From Luteolibacter luteus (GTDB taxonomy: Bacteria; Verrucomicrobiota; Verrucomicrobiia; Verrucomicrobiales; Akkermansiaceae), in the NCBI RefSeq assembly GCF_012913485.1, contig NZ_CP051774.1:558001-622000 (forward strand): a stretch of 64,000 bases of DNA. Direction: 5' to 3'. How positions within the stretch are numbered: position 1 is the first letter of the stretch; each line of letters opens with the position of its first letter. Below, piece by piece: positions 46,281-54,951 of this stretch. The position numbers and the translations under genes are program-made. The notes under the pieces were generated by a model that was given only the letters and a program-made list of their open reading frames with translations, ran no database searches and was not told the origin of the DNA.

Positions 46281-48836
46281 TTATTCTTCCTCGATCCGGA
46301 AGAAGAGCTTGGTTCCCGGAGTGAAGGTTACCGACCGGCTCGTCATTACACCTTCAGACGGGATATCCTGCATCAGGATCGTCGGAAAGGTAATCAGATC
46401 GGTGGACGCCGTGATGCGATACTCCTTCCCCGCCGTGGAGAGCCAGGTGAAGCTCGCATTGCCCGTCAGCGGATTGATCGCGCTGCTGGCCAGCGTCAGC
46501 GGCGCCGCCGGTCCGGGACCCGCCGTCGCGGACATCGTCCAATCGGTGATGTCACTGGCCTGATCCCATCCGCCCGTGCGGGCCACGAAGCCGACGTAAG
46601 ACGTCCCTTCGCTATCGATCGCTCCGATGTCTCCCAGATCCACGTCCAGACTGTCCAAGGCCAGAACGCCATCCACATAGACATCCAGATCTCCGGGGAC
46701 ATAGACGACGCGAACGACATAAGGAGTTCCATCGACCGGCCCGGTGAGAGTGGAGTATGTCTGGCCACGCAGGGTAATGCCTGAAACCTGGCGGAGATCG
46801 GAGGTGCCGATCTTCGTTGCTCCCGCAAAGACATTAATACGGGCTTCATTGAGGATGCCCTCGGCATTTTCCCATGAGGAGAATTTCACGGTCAGCGCAT
46901 TGGAGGCCGGACCATTGTCCTGGGGTAAAGCCGCCGCACCTTCCGGGGTATTCTGGATCATGAAGCCCAGACCTTCCGCTCCATAGCCACGATGGGCACA
47001 GGTGAGCTGAAGTCCGAAGGTCGTATCAAAGCCACCGCTCAGATCGATCCGCTGGTTATACCAGGAAACCCCGTGCTTTCCAGCCTCATCCGGCACCATG
47101 CGGAGACGCACCACATCACCCGGATTCGGAATCTGCGGACTATCATTCACCAGCGAGGCGTCGCCAAGCAGCACGAACTCATCACCGGCCGAGGAGAAAT
47201 CCTCATAGCTGATGCTTGCAGGAGGCGTGGCCACCGCGCCGAAACTCAGCGACTTGGTGGCAGGACCGCCCGCGTTCGTCGCGGTGATCGTGTAGACCGC
47301 ATCGGAAGTCGCTACGAATTCCAGCGTACCGCTGGCGGGCAGCTCCTCGCCGGTGCCAGGCGTGATCTTGATCGAATCCGCACCGCTCACCTCCCACGAG
47401 AAGATGATCGGATCATCCGGCAGCGAGGTATCACGTCTGGCTCGGAAGAAGGCGATCTCCGGTGGTTGGACCACGGAAATACCCGGCAGAGGAATCGTGC
47501 GGGTAGTAGCGAGCCGGCGTTCCGGGGTCGGATAATCGAAGTCCACCTTCTCGATCAGGTTCCAGACCACACCGTCATCGCTGCCTTCGAGCGTCCACTG
47601 GATCGGATCGCGTTCGGGAGCATCACCGCCCGTCACGAAAGCGTAGCGATCAAAAGTTGGACTCACGGTGCCCAAGTCGAAGACCACCGGGGAGTTGGTG
47701 AAGTCGAGCCACTTGTTCCCGCCTTCCGCCACGATGCCATCGATCAGCTTTTCGACGCCCTCCGCATCCGGAGTATCGCCACCCGGATTGGTCACGGAGA
47801 TCTCCGTAAGCTTCGACTCCCCGCTATAGAGTTCGAATTCCGCGAGCTGGATCGTCCCGGTTCCCACTCCGCTTCTCAGCTTCGTCGCCTTGAAGCGGAC
47901 ATAGCGGAAATTGGACGCGCCGCCGGCTACCGAGCGCACGGTCACATTGGCCGTTGCCGCTTGGGAAGTCGCTGCTTGCTCCGCAGTCAAGGTGTAGACC
48001 GTCGTCGCATTCGAGGGTGGCGTGACCGCAAGGAATCCGAATTGATCCACATCCCCCGGCGCAGGCGCGAGTGTGGTTCCATCCAAATCTCCATACAGGG
48101 AATCCCACTCCAGCGTCACCTGTTCTCCGTTCTTCACGATCGCCGCCGTGCCTTCAAACTCGGTGTTGATGATGTTGAAGTAGTTGATCACCGGAGCCAC
48201 GCTTTCCGGGATCGTGAAGCCGGCTTGGTAGGTGTGGTTCTGGTTGACGATCGCGACGTTGTTCCGCGCGTCCAGCAGCTCCCAGTCCCCCTCCTCGGTT
48301 CGTCCCCAGAGGTTCCACGAAACCGGCGACCGGTTGTAGGCCACGCTATCATTCGCGGTGCAGAAATTGTAAGAGTCCACCGTCACCGGCTCGGTGAAGG
48401 CGAAGTCCAGCGGCACGGCAAGGGCGGCACCGTTGAACCACTTCGTGGAAGTCTGCCCGACGGGAAGCGGATTGCCCCCGATCAGCGGTAGACCGTCGGC
48501 CACCTTGCCAGGGCCCTCACCCGCGTTCGGATCCTGACCACCCGCAGTCACCGTCACCGGGACCACGCTGGCATTTGAACCGTTGCGGTTGTTCAGATTC
48601 AGCAGGGTTCCGTTCACCGAGAAGGTGAACTCCGCAAGCTGCATCTGCGTGTTGTTGTTCTGGATCTTCGTCGGCTGGAACCGGAAGTACTGGTAGGTTT
48701 TTTGCGCAGCCGAGGCGGAACCGCCCATCAATATCGCAATGGTAGCCAAGGCTAGTGGCTTCCAGGTGAATCGCGATGGTGTGGGGAGGTTCCCGGAATG
48801 CCCGGGATTGATGTCGGGGTATTTTTTCGGGGTCAT
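46281..48836 (-). CDS. Secreted discoidin-/lectin-domain protein
   Basis: 851 residues. A long n-region precedes a signal-like helix (WKPLALATIAILMGGSASAA). Two discoidin-like beta-sandwich domains (about 45-215 and 310-450) begin similarly, YQYFRFQPTKIQ and FRYVRFKATKLRSG, and both carry QLAEF(T/E) and PVSWNLWG/PIQWTLEGSDDG. After an Ig-like stretch (about 460-560), residues about 570-780 form an L-type lectin-like domain (YGAEGLGFMIQNTPEGA, VRVVYVPGDLDVYVDG). The end is the shared C-terminal module (YRITASTDLITF, ending LFFRIEEE). Predicted extracellular glycan-binding protein. A folded leader lies directly upstream. Confidence 0.87.
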   Translation of the reverse strand: MTPKKYPDINPGHSGNLPTPSRFTWKPLALATIAILMGGSASAAQKTYQYFRFQPTKIQNNNTQMQLAEFTFSVNGTLLNLNNRNGSNASVVPVTVTAGGQDPNAGEGPGKVADGLPLIGGNPLPVGQTSTKWFNGAALAVPLDFAFTEPVTVDSYNFCTANDSVAYNRSPVSWNLWGRTEEGDWELLDARNNVAIVNQNHTYQAGFTIPESVAPVINYFNIINTEFEGTAAIVKNGEQVTLEWDSLYGDLDGTTLAPAPGDVDQFGFLAVTPPSNATTVYTLTAEQAATSQAATANVTVRSVAGGASNFRYVRFKATKLRSGVGTGTIQLAEFELYSGESKLTEISVTNPGGDTPDAEGVEKLIDGIVAEGGNKWLDFTNSPVVFDLGTVSPTFDRYAFVTGGDAPERDPIQWTLEGSDDGVVWNLIEKVDFDYPTPERRLATTRTIPLPGISVVQPPEIAFFRARRDTSLPDDPIIFSWEVSGADSIKITPGTGEELPASGTLEFVATSDAVYTITATNAGGPATKSLSFGAVATPPASISYEDFSSAGDEFVLLGDASLVNDSPQIPNPGDVVRLRMVPDEAGKHGVSWYNQRIDLSGGFDTTFGLQLTCAHRGYGAEGLGFMIQNTPEGAAALPQDNGPASNALTVKFSSWENAEGILNEARINVFAGATKIGTSDLRQVSGITLRGQTYSTLTGPVDGTPYVVRVVYVPGDLDVYVDGVLALDSLDVDLGDIGAIDSEGTSYVGFVARTGGWDQASDITDWTMSATAGPGPAAPLTLASSAINPLTGNASFTWLSTAGKEYRITASTDLITFPTILMQDIPSEGVMTSRSVTFTPGTKLFFRIEEE

Positions 48837-48853
48837 CGGAATTGTATGTCTAC

Positions 48854-48970
48854 GTCTCGCCTCCGCTTGGTAACGGAGGCAGCCAGACCGCCGGGCATGG
48901 ACCCGGTAGTCCGGATGTAATCACACGCAACTCCAGGCCGGATGGGTTTAACCTTCCGGTCTGTTAGATC
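48854..48970 (-). promoter_or_regulatory. Candidate structured leader, locus A
   Basis: Upstream of the gene at 46281, on the minus strand. An 11-mer GATCTAACAGA (48960-48970) is followed by a branched GC-rich stretch, and then a two-part hairpin: GTCT-(GGCT)-GCCTCCG-loop-CGGAGGC-(G)-AGAC (48854-48888). The 11-mer and a similar hairpin with compensating changes recur upstream of the RCC1-type gene (locus B, 63601-63665). A GGAGG that could pair with 16S rRNA is inside the stem. It may be a regulatory leader or a dispersed palindromic repeat. Confidence 0.5.
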
Positions 48971-49042
48971 CTGAAACAAAACCCCGCGAATCCGCACAAC
49001 CGATGAGCCCGGCTCATCATCCCGATTTTTGCGGATTCCCTC

Positions 49043-50206
49043 TCACTCCGCCAATGGCGCTTCTACAGTGCTCTTCTTCTTGAAGAACCTGCGCCACGCC
49101 AAGGCCAAGCCGGTCCAAACCAGCATCACGGCCGCAGCCGCGGACAAGCCGGCTACGGCCTGCCCAATCCACGATCCAGCCTCACCCGTGTGAGCCCAGC
49201 GGACCCACTGCCGCAATTGGCGGCCACGGCTTTGTTCCTCGAATTTCTCAATTTTGCGGAGTTCACCGGTGGACAGGTCCACCGTGACCATCTGCTTCAG
49301 ATCAGGACGGCCACGGTGACCGTCGAAGACATTGAAAATGGCTTCCTTCCCTTGCGGAAATTGAAACTGGATCGATTTCCAGGTCTCGCTCGATTCCTTC
49401 GCGAATTCGAAAGCACGGTTCCATCCCGCCGTGGAAACCGGCCCCGCTTGCGGAGACCCCGGACCACGTCCGCCCATCCCCGGCTTTCCGCCACCCGGCG
49501 GGCCCTTCGGCGGCGGCGCTTCTTCACCCACCGCACGAAAGAGCAAGGCATTCGCCCACGGATAGGCAATGACGAGGCCAGTCGTACAGATCACCAGCAG
49601 CGGCAGCGCGAACCAGAAGCCAAGCACGTTGTGCCAGCTCCAATTCCAAGCCCTGCCCTTGAGGCCCCCTTGCGGAAGCGTGATCACCTTCAGCCCGCGG
49701 CGCGTCCAGCGCTTCGGTATCCACAGCACCAGACCGCTGAGGATGAGGAAAAAGAACACCACCGCCGCAGCCGAGGTGATCGCTTGTCCGGTCTTCTGAG
49801 ACTCCCCCTTCATCGCCAGCCAGCGGTGCACGCCGGTGACGAACTGGAAAAATCCGCGCGTGCCCTTGGCTCCCTCGCCCAGCACTTCGCCGCTATAGGG
49901 ATTCAGGAAAAGGGTCTTCTCCTTGCCGAATTGGAAGGCCACCGCTTGCGTGGGATCGTAGGAAACGACCATCCCCGTGGGAGCCGCACCGGGCTCCGCG
50001 GCTTGCAAGGCGGCGAACAGTTCCTCCGGCCCCTTCTTCTGCACATCGATCGGCATGGAGACCTGGTAGCCATCGACAGACTCCGTGATCTGCCGCTCGA
50101 AGGACAGCAGCGTGCCACTGGTGGCCATCACGAGGATCACCAGGCCCGCCGCCACGCCGGCGACGAGGTGAAGCCAGAACAAGATCTTTCTAAAGGGACG
50201 GAACAT
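49043..50206 (-). CDS. PepSY-domain membrane protein (distal)
   Basis: 387 residues with four hydrophobic helices. The N-terminus FRKILFWLHLVAGVAAGLV is the PepSY-associated helix pattern, followed by VMATSGTLLSFERQI, a PepSY domain with VSYDPTQAVAFQFG, FFQFVTGVHRWLAM, and SAAAVVFFFLILSGLVLWIPKRWTRRG. A Gly/Pro-rich loop (PPPKGPPGGGKPG) lies in the second periplasmic segment. Members accompany TonB-dependent siderophore receptors and are thought to reduce or help release iron from siderophore in the periplasm. It is the last gene of the iron module, separated from DUF4198 by a large hairpin. Confidence 0.92.
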   Translation of the reverse strand: MFRPFRKILFWLHLVAGVAAGLVILVMATSGTLLSFERQITESVDGYQVSMPIDVQKKGPEELFAALQAAEPGAAPTGMVVSYDPTQAVAFQFGKEKTLFLNPYSGEVLGEGAKGTRGFFQFVTGVHRWLAMKGESQKTGQAITSAAAVVFFFLILSGLVLWIPKRWTRRGLKVITLPQGGLKGRAWNWSWHNVLGFWFALPLLVICTTGLVIAYPWANALLFRAVGEEAPPPKGPPGGGKPGMGGRGPGSPQAGPVSTAGWNRAFEFAKESSETWKSIQFQFPQGKEAIFNVFDGHRGRPDLKQMVTVDLSTGELRKIEKFEEQSRGRQLRQWVRWAHTGEAGSWIGQAVAGLSAAAAVMLVWTGLALAWRRFFKKKSTVEAPLAE

Positions 50207-50224
50207 GCGGACCAGACGAGAGAA

Positions 50225-50263
50225 AAGGGACGGCGGGCGCGTTTGCGGCGCCTGCCGTCCCTT
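50225..50263 (-). terminator. 16-bp hairpin within the iron module
   Basis: AAGGGACGGCGGGCGC / GCGCCTGCCGTCCCTT is a 16-bp stem with one G-T pair and a 7-base loop, lying between the DUF4198 gene and the distal PepSY gene on the minus strand. Read on that strand it is followed by TTCTCTCG, a weak U-rich tract. It may terminate part of the transcript or mark a processing site. Confidence 0.6.
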
Positions 50264-50315
50264 GTTTTGCAGTGCAGGTCAAGCTCTGCCGGAGCAAAGT
50301 GACCGCGCCGTGATC

Positions 50316-51137
50316 TTATTCCGGCAACACTTCGAAGGTGGTCGTGTAAGACACGCGGCTACCCATGGGGACGCCTTCAAACTCGCCTGCCTCGCTCTCG
50401 AGCGTGGCATTCAGCCAGTAGCGGCCCGGCTCGGAGAAGGAGACTTCGAAGATGCCGTTTTCATTGGTGGTCACCTCCGTTTCGCCCGGCTCGTTGCGGT
50501 AGCGGTCGTCGCCCTTCACCACGGTGATCTTGACGTTCGGCGCCGCCTTGCCATTCAGGGCTAAGCCAAAGGAAGCCTTCTCGCCAGCGAAGAGGTCATT
50601 CGGGTGGTTCTTGTCCACCACCAGCTCCAGGCCCTTGCCCGTCGGCTTTAGCACCTCATTGCTCGGCTCGCCGGAGGTCACCACGGTTTCCACGCGGGTC
50701 TGGTTTTCGAAAACCTTCAGCTCCGGCTTGCCTTTCAGATTCTGCTTGGCGAACTCGGCAGCCGGACCGCGCCAGCGCTTCGTCTCCTCGCCTTCCTTCC
50801 ACTGGGCGGAAAGCATCGAGCGCACCGATGCCACCTTGTAGGTGCCCGGCTTGGTCAGTTCGATGTCGAAGGTGGTGCGGATCTTTCCTTCCTTGCCGTT
50901 CTGCACCTCCACGGCCTTGCCGTCCGGACCGGTAGCGATCAGCGATTGCAGCGGTGCCGCAACGTGGTTGGCGAAGAAGAGATTGTTCGAGATCGCAGCA
51001 TCGAAACTCACCCATGCGTTCTCACCGGAAAGCACGGAGGTCGAGGGGATGATCCAGAAGCGGTGCGCCAGCACCGGGCTGGAGGAAAGGGCGAGCAAAG
51101 CGGCGACGCCGAGGGATTTCTTGAACATGGTCATCAT
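50316..51137 (-). CDS. DUF4198 periplasmic protein
   Basis: About 272 residues starting MMTMFKKSLG with a signal peptide (VAALLALSSSPVLA). The mature protein begins HRFWIIPS, the typical start of DUF4198 proteins, followed by a beta-rich domain and a second one with GLALNGKAAPNVKITVVKGD, FEVSFSEPGRYWLNA and ending in a conserved YTTTFEVL. DUF4198 proteins are found with TonB receptors and PepSY proteins and are presumed to handle metal or siderophore in the periplasm. Three closely spaced ATGs (51137, 51134, 51128) leave the exact start open. Confidence 0.88.
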   Translation of the reverse strand: MMTMFKKSLGVAALLALSSSPVLAHRFWIIPSTSVLSGENAWVSFDAAISNNLFFANHVAAPLQSLIATGPDGKAVEVQNGKEGKIRTTFDIELTKPGTYKVASVRSMLSAQWKEGEETKRWRGPAAEFAKQNLKGKPELKVFENQTRVETVVTSGEPSNEVLKPTGKGLELVVDKNHPNDLFAGEKASFGLALNGKAAPNVKITVVKGDDRYRNEPGETEVTTNENGIFEVSFSEPGRYWLNATLESEAGEFEGVPMGSRVSYTTTFEVLPE

Positions 51138-51156
51138 AGGGATCTTGGTTTGAGTC

Positions 51157-51672
51157 TCAGGGAGTGATCGTGAACTTGATTTTCCCAAGTTCGGTTTTGC
51201 CTTGGGTTGCGGTATCGACGGCAGCATGGCCGTCCCACTTGAAGGGAAGCCGCAACATCTCGCGGCCACCCACTTCTCTCGATGCCTCCACGACCACCTC
51301 GTAGTCACCGGCAGGCAGCGCCGCGGGATCGAACACCTTTACCGGCACGGTGGACGTGTGAGTGCCTACCGGCTTGGTCGGCCCGCTGACGCCATCGACT
51401 GGCATCTTCAGGGAGCGGCCGGACTTGCGCCACCATTGGCGGATATCCTTCAGCCACTTCTCCCCTTCGGCGTCCTTCATGTCGGTGTCGTACCACACAC
51501 TCAGGTTCTTCACGACGGTACCGTCCGGAGCCTGGATCCAGGAGGCCACGTAGGGCCGATGATATTCGGCCACCTCCAGACGGGGGATTTCTATGGTTAA
51601 TTTGACCTCACCGGCAAATCCGGTGGGACTCGCAAGCATCGTTAGAAGCGCGAGGAGCGTTTTCTTGTTCAT
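51157..51672 (-). CDS. DUF2271 secreted protein
   Basis: 171 residues from MNKKTLLALLTMLASPTGFAG, a signal peptide. The mature part is a DUF2271 beta-sandwich: PYVASWIQAPDGTVVKNLSVWYD, KWLKDIRQWWR, DGVSGPTKPVG, YEVVVEASREVGGREMLR. Such genes are regularly seen between PepSY and DUF4198 genes in iron-uptake clusters; the reaction, if any, is unknown. It begins 17 bases after the proximal PepSY gene stop. Confidence 0.88.
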   Translation of the reverse strand: MNKKTLLALLTMLASPTGFAGEVKLTIEIPRLEVAEYHRPYVASWIQAPDGTVVKNLSVWYDTDMKDAEGEKWLKDIRQWWRKSGRSLKMPVDGVSGPTKPVGTHTSTVPVKVFDPAALPAGDYEVVVEASREVGGREMLRLPFKWDGHAAVDTATQGKTELGKIKFTITP

Positions 51673-51689
51673 TTTTTGGGGTGGGATGG

Positions 51690-52451
51690 TCAGTGAACGA
51701 AGAAGACGATCAGGATCACGGGCAAGAGGATGCCCGCAGCCACGATCGGCCAGGTCTTCGGTCGCCGCTTGGCATGGACCCAGAGCAGGGCCAGACCAGT
51801 CAGGCAAAATACGACGCATGCGATTGAAAAGATGTCAATGAACCACGACCACACGGGTCCGGTATGCCGGCCTTTGTGGAGATCGTTCAAATAGGAGATC
51901 GCCCCGCGGTTCGTCAGTTCATGGACCACCTCTCCTGTCTCGCGATCGATGCTCACCCAAGCGTCTCCGCCGGGACGCGGCAGACCCAGGTAGATCTCAA
52001 ATTCCGACCACTCCGCCACCTTCCCCTTGATCGGCGTACGCAGCTCTTTGCGGAGCCATGCCGACAACTCGTCCGGCAGCGCCGCCTTCGAGTCCGCTTC
52101 CCCTTCCGTCGCCGCGATCTTGCCTAACAGATCATCAGGAAGCTTGAGCTTCGTCTCGGTGACTTGCGGCTTTGCGGGGATCTGCCCTGCATGATTGAGG
52201 GTGATGCCCGTGAAGGCAAAGAGCAGCATCGCCGCCAGGCAGATCGCGCTGCTAACCCAGTGCCAGAGGTAAAATTGCTTCGTCCAGAAAGCCTTCCGCT
52301 TCTTCGCAGCGTCTCTGGCACTTGCGATGGCTGGATCGGCAGCGGCGGGACGTGGTGCTTCGGCGACCTGCATTCCTGAAACGTTTGAAGGGCCGCTCTC
52401 TGGAAAAACGGGACGGGAAGCACGCCCTGGCGAAACTTCCCGTCCACTCAT
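51690..52451 (-). CDS. PepSY-associated membrane protein (proximal)
   Basis: 253 residues or 227 if started at the ATG at 52373. Starts with a basic cytoplasmic segment, then TKQFYLWHWVSSAICLAAMLLFAFTGITLNH, a PepSY-type helix with its His residues. A periplasmic segment (GDAWVSIDRETGEVVHE, LNDLHKGRHTGPVWSWFIDI) leads to two C-terminal helices. Its small size fits the short PepSY-associated TM-helix family. It is the first gene after the TonB receptor, 23 bases from its stop. Confidence 0.88.
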   Translation of the reverse strand: MSGREVSPGRASRPVFPESGPSNVSGMQVAEAPRPAAADPAIASARDAAKKRKAFWTKQFYLWHWVSSAICLAAMLLFAFTGITLNHAGQIPAKPQVTETKLKLPDDLLGKIAATEGEADSKAALPDELSAWLRKELRTPIKGKVAEWSEFEIYLGLPRPGGDAWVSIDRETGEVVHELTNRGAISYLNDLHKGRHTGPVWSWFIDIFSIACVVFCLTGLALLWVHAKRRPKTWPIVAAGILLPVILIVFFVH

Positions 52452-52474
52452 TGCAACCGTAGCTAGAAACCCGA

Positions 52475-54742
52475 TCAGAAGGTCATGGTGGCGCTCAACA
52501 CTGCCGAGCGGCCTGCCCCCGGGACGAAGTGACCACCGCCGACGCGATCGATGTAATCTTCATCGGTGAGGTTGTTGATGTTAAGCTGGAGAGAAAGGTT
52601 CTCCGTCGCTTGGTAGCCCACCATCGCATTGAAGATGGTGAAGCTCGGTGCGGTCTGGCGGGTCGTCTCGTTGTTATTGTTGAAACGGCTGTCCACAAAC
52701 TGGGCACCCGCGCCGACATTGAAGCCGGCAGGGAGGACGTAGTCGGTCCAGATGCTGAAGGAATTCTCCGGAGTATTGCTCAGCTCGCTCCCGACCTCGG
52801 CAGGCACCGCGGACTCCTTCACCTCGCCGTCGAGGTAGGTATAGCCACCGGTGATGCTCCACTTGTCAGTGATCTGGCCGGTCACGCCGAATTCGAAGCC
52901 CTTCACCACTTGCTCGCCGGTAAGGGTCACGACACTCGGATCCGCCGGATCCGTGGTGCGGGCATTGGTCTTCTCGGTGCGGAAGACAGCCCCGGAAACG
53001 AGGAGCTTCTCATCGAAGAATTCCCACTTGGCACCGAGTTCCACCGTCTCGTTCTCTTCCGGATCGGCTTGGAAAAGGCTCAGGGTGTTGTTCGTGCCGG
53101 TCGGAGCAGCGATGTAGGTCAGGTTCTCCGTCGAGGGATTGAAGGAGGTGCCGTAGGAAAGGTAGATGCTACCCTCTTCCACCGGCTTGTAGGTGACTGC
53201 CGCTTGATAGCTCAGCATCGAATCATCGCGCTGAAGCGGAGTGATGACGCCCGCCGTGGTCCGGGAGGTGTAATCGGTATCGTAGTAGTCCCAGCGCAGG
53301 CCACCGTTGACTTCCCAGTTCTTGTTGATCGTGATTGTATCGAAGAGATACAGGGCCACGATATCGGAAGATGTCTCGGTAAAGGAGCCGTTGCGAATCG
53401 CCAGATCCGGATCGCCGAAAGGATTCGGGAACCAGAGGTTGGTCTGCGGCGTCTGCGCCGTGGTCACCGGCGTGCCATCAAGGTTGTAAGCCGTGCGGCC
53501 GTGGTTGATCGAGTCTTCACGTCCGAGCTCAAGACCGCCAACCACCTGGTGCTCGACAGTGCCGGTGTTGAAGTCGTAGCGCAGGTCGGTCTGGCTATAG
53601 TAGGACTCGTCCGTCTGGTCGCGGGATTGGAACTGCTGGTTGAGGATCGGACTCGTGTTCACATTCACGAAGCGCGGCGCGGTCGTGACGGAGTCACGGA
53701 CGTTGTGGCCATAGCGCAGGGTGCTGCGGAGCTTGAGGTCCTCGTTGAAGTCATGCTCGAAGGTCCCGGTAAGGATGTCCGTGATGGTCTTCTCGTAGTC
53801 GCGGTTCAGGTTGCCGTAGTAGCTGTCAAAGCCGACGCCATACGGGATACCCGGTGGCAGCATCGGGTTCGTGCTCGTGCGGGCGACCCAAGGAATGCCG
53901 TAATCAGGCACATTGTCCTGATCGAGGTGCATGTAGTTCAGCGTGAAGCGCGTGTCCGTGCCCAAGCCGAAGGCGATCGAAGGAGCAATGCCCCAGCGCT
54001 CGTTCTCGACGTAGTCGCGGCCCGGGATCATCTGGTCGTGATAGAGACCGTTGAGTCGCACGGCCACGCCGTTGAGATTCGGGATCTCCTGATTCACGTC
54101 GAAGGTGCCGCGGAAATAGTCATCCGTGCCGCCGCCGAGGTTGAAATTGTAACCGTTGTCGAGGTGCGGGGTCTTGGTGACGATGTTGATCGAACCACCG
54201 GTGGAACCGCGGCCGGTCGTCGTGGAGCTCGGGCCCTTGGTCACTTCGACTTGCTCGAAGTTGAACGGGTCACGGCTGTAACCGCCGCCAGCGGTGTCAC
54301 GCATGCCATCGACAAAAATATCCGAGCGGGACGAGAACCCTCGGATCGAAAGGTTGTCACCGGCTGGACCGCCGCCGCCTTCACCGGCCTGCATGGAAAT
54401 GCCCGGCACGTTGCGCAGCACGTCGCGCAGGTTGGTCGCGTTCTGGGCCTTCATCACCTCGGTCGGGATGACGGTGATGGTCTTCGCCACGTCGCGCAGC
54501 GGCTGGGTCACCTTCGGGGACTGCAGGCGCTCCGGCTTGTAGAGCTTCTTCTCTTGGTTCGCATCCACCACCAGCTCTGCGAGTTCTTCCGGCTTCTTGT
54601 TCTCATCCTTCTTTTCTTCCTGGGCCACCGCGACAGGAGCGGCCAGTTGGCTTAGGGCCAGAAGGGTTCCAGTCACGGCAAGGCCGTCTGGACGGGAAGT
54701 CGTGCGAAGATTCAGCAGAAGCTGGGCAGGGTCTGTTTTCAT
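52475..54742 (-). CDS. TonB-dependent siderophore receptor
   Basis: 755 residues with an N-terminal signal region. A plug domain (about 65-190) carries DVAKTITVIPTEVM, NLRDVLRNVPGISMQAGEGG, LSIRGFSSRSDIFVDGMRD, VEVTKGPSSTTTGRGSTGG and SINIVTKTP, typical of catecholate siderophore receptors. The barrel ends in the usual aromatic residue (TMTF). It moves ferric siderophore across the outer membrane with TonB energy. It heads a minus-strand operon with two PepSY genes, DUF2271 and DUF4198, and is divergent from piuC with a Fur-box-like site between. Confidence 0.95.
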   Translation of the reverse strand: MKTDPAQLLLNLRTTSRPDGLAVTGTLLALSQLAAPVAVAQEEKKDENKKPEELAELVVDANQEKKLYKPERLQSPKVTQPLRDVAKTITVIPTEVMKAQNATNLRDVLRNVPGISMQAGEGGGGPAGDNLSIRGFSSRSDIFVDGMRDTAGGGYSRDPFNFEQVEVTKGPSSTTTGRGSTGGSINIVTKTPHLDNGYNFNLGGGTDDYFRGTFDVNQEIPNLNGVAVRLNGLYHDQMIPGRDYVENERWGIAPSIAFGLGTDTRFTLNYMHLDQDNVPDYGIPWVARTSTNPMLPPGIPYGVGFDSYYGNLNRDYEKTITDILTGTFEHDFNEDLKLRSTLRYGHNVRDSVTTAPRFVNVNTSPILNQQFQSRDQTDESYYSQTDLRYDFNTGTVEHQVVGGLELGREDSINHGRTAYNLDGTPVTTAQTPQTNLWFPNPFGDPDLAIRNGSFTETSSDIVALYLFDTITINKNWEVNGGLRWDYYDTDYTSRTTAGVITPLQRDDSMLSYQAAVTYKPVEEGSIYLSYGTSFNPSTENLTYIAAPTGTNNTLSLFQADPEENETVELGAKWEFFDEKLLVSGAVFRTEKTNARTTDPADPSVVTLTGEQVVKGFEFGVTGQITDKWSITGGYTYLDGEVKESAVPAEVGSELSNTPENSFSIWTDYVLPAGFNVGAGAQFVDSRFNNNNETTRQTAPSFTIFNAMVGYQATENLSLQLNINNLTDEDYIDRVGGGHFVPGAGRSAVLSATMTF

Positions 54743-54828
54743 TCGGTTGGGAAGCTCTCAGAACATCCGTCCGCCCTAACGGCAGCCGGATTGTTGCGAA
54801 TGCGTCTCAATAGCTCCGCCAAGTCAAA

Positions 54829-54858
54829 ATCAAAATTGCCAAATCACGAAAATGTCAA
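54829..54858 (-). promoter_or_regulatory. Candidate promoter of the TonB receptor operon
   Basis: On the minus strand TTGACA (54853-54858) is a perfect -35 match, with TTTGAT (54829-54834) 18 bases further, a 4-of-6 match to the -10 box. It lies about 90 bases before the receptor start. Confidence 0.4.
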
Positions 54859-54912
54859 TCTGGCGCTAATCGCACTTCTCTGTGGCCGGATTGCGCTTGC
54901 ATGCGATCACTA

Positions 54913-54929
54913 TTGAGAATCAATCTCAA
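54913..54929. promoter_or_regulatory. Fur-box-like palindrome
   Basis: TTGAGA-ATCAA-TCTCAA (17 bases) is a 6-6 inverted repeat close to the AATGAGAATCATTCTC type of Fur operators. It lies 22 bases before the piuC start and about 170 bases before the receptor start, in the divergent gap of an iron-uptake module, so iron repression through Fur is likely. The site lies inside the upstream extension of the piuC frame, which supports the start at 54952. Confidence 0.7.
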
Positions 54930-54951
54930 CTCAACCAGCGCCCGCCTGCCC

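Noticed and set aside
52529-54655. 708-codon open frame on the plus strand across the TonB receptor
   Set aside because: Antisense frame of a clearly recognised gene; such long shadows are expected in GC-rich DNA and it has no domain, signal or start context. The same holds for long antisense frames at 41567-43738, 36806-38746, 12644-14425, 46992-48491, 59583-61298 and 20467-21825.
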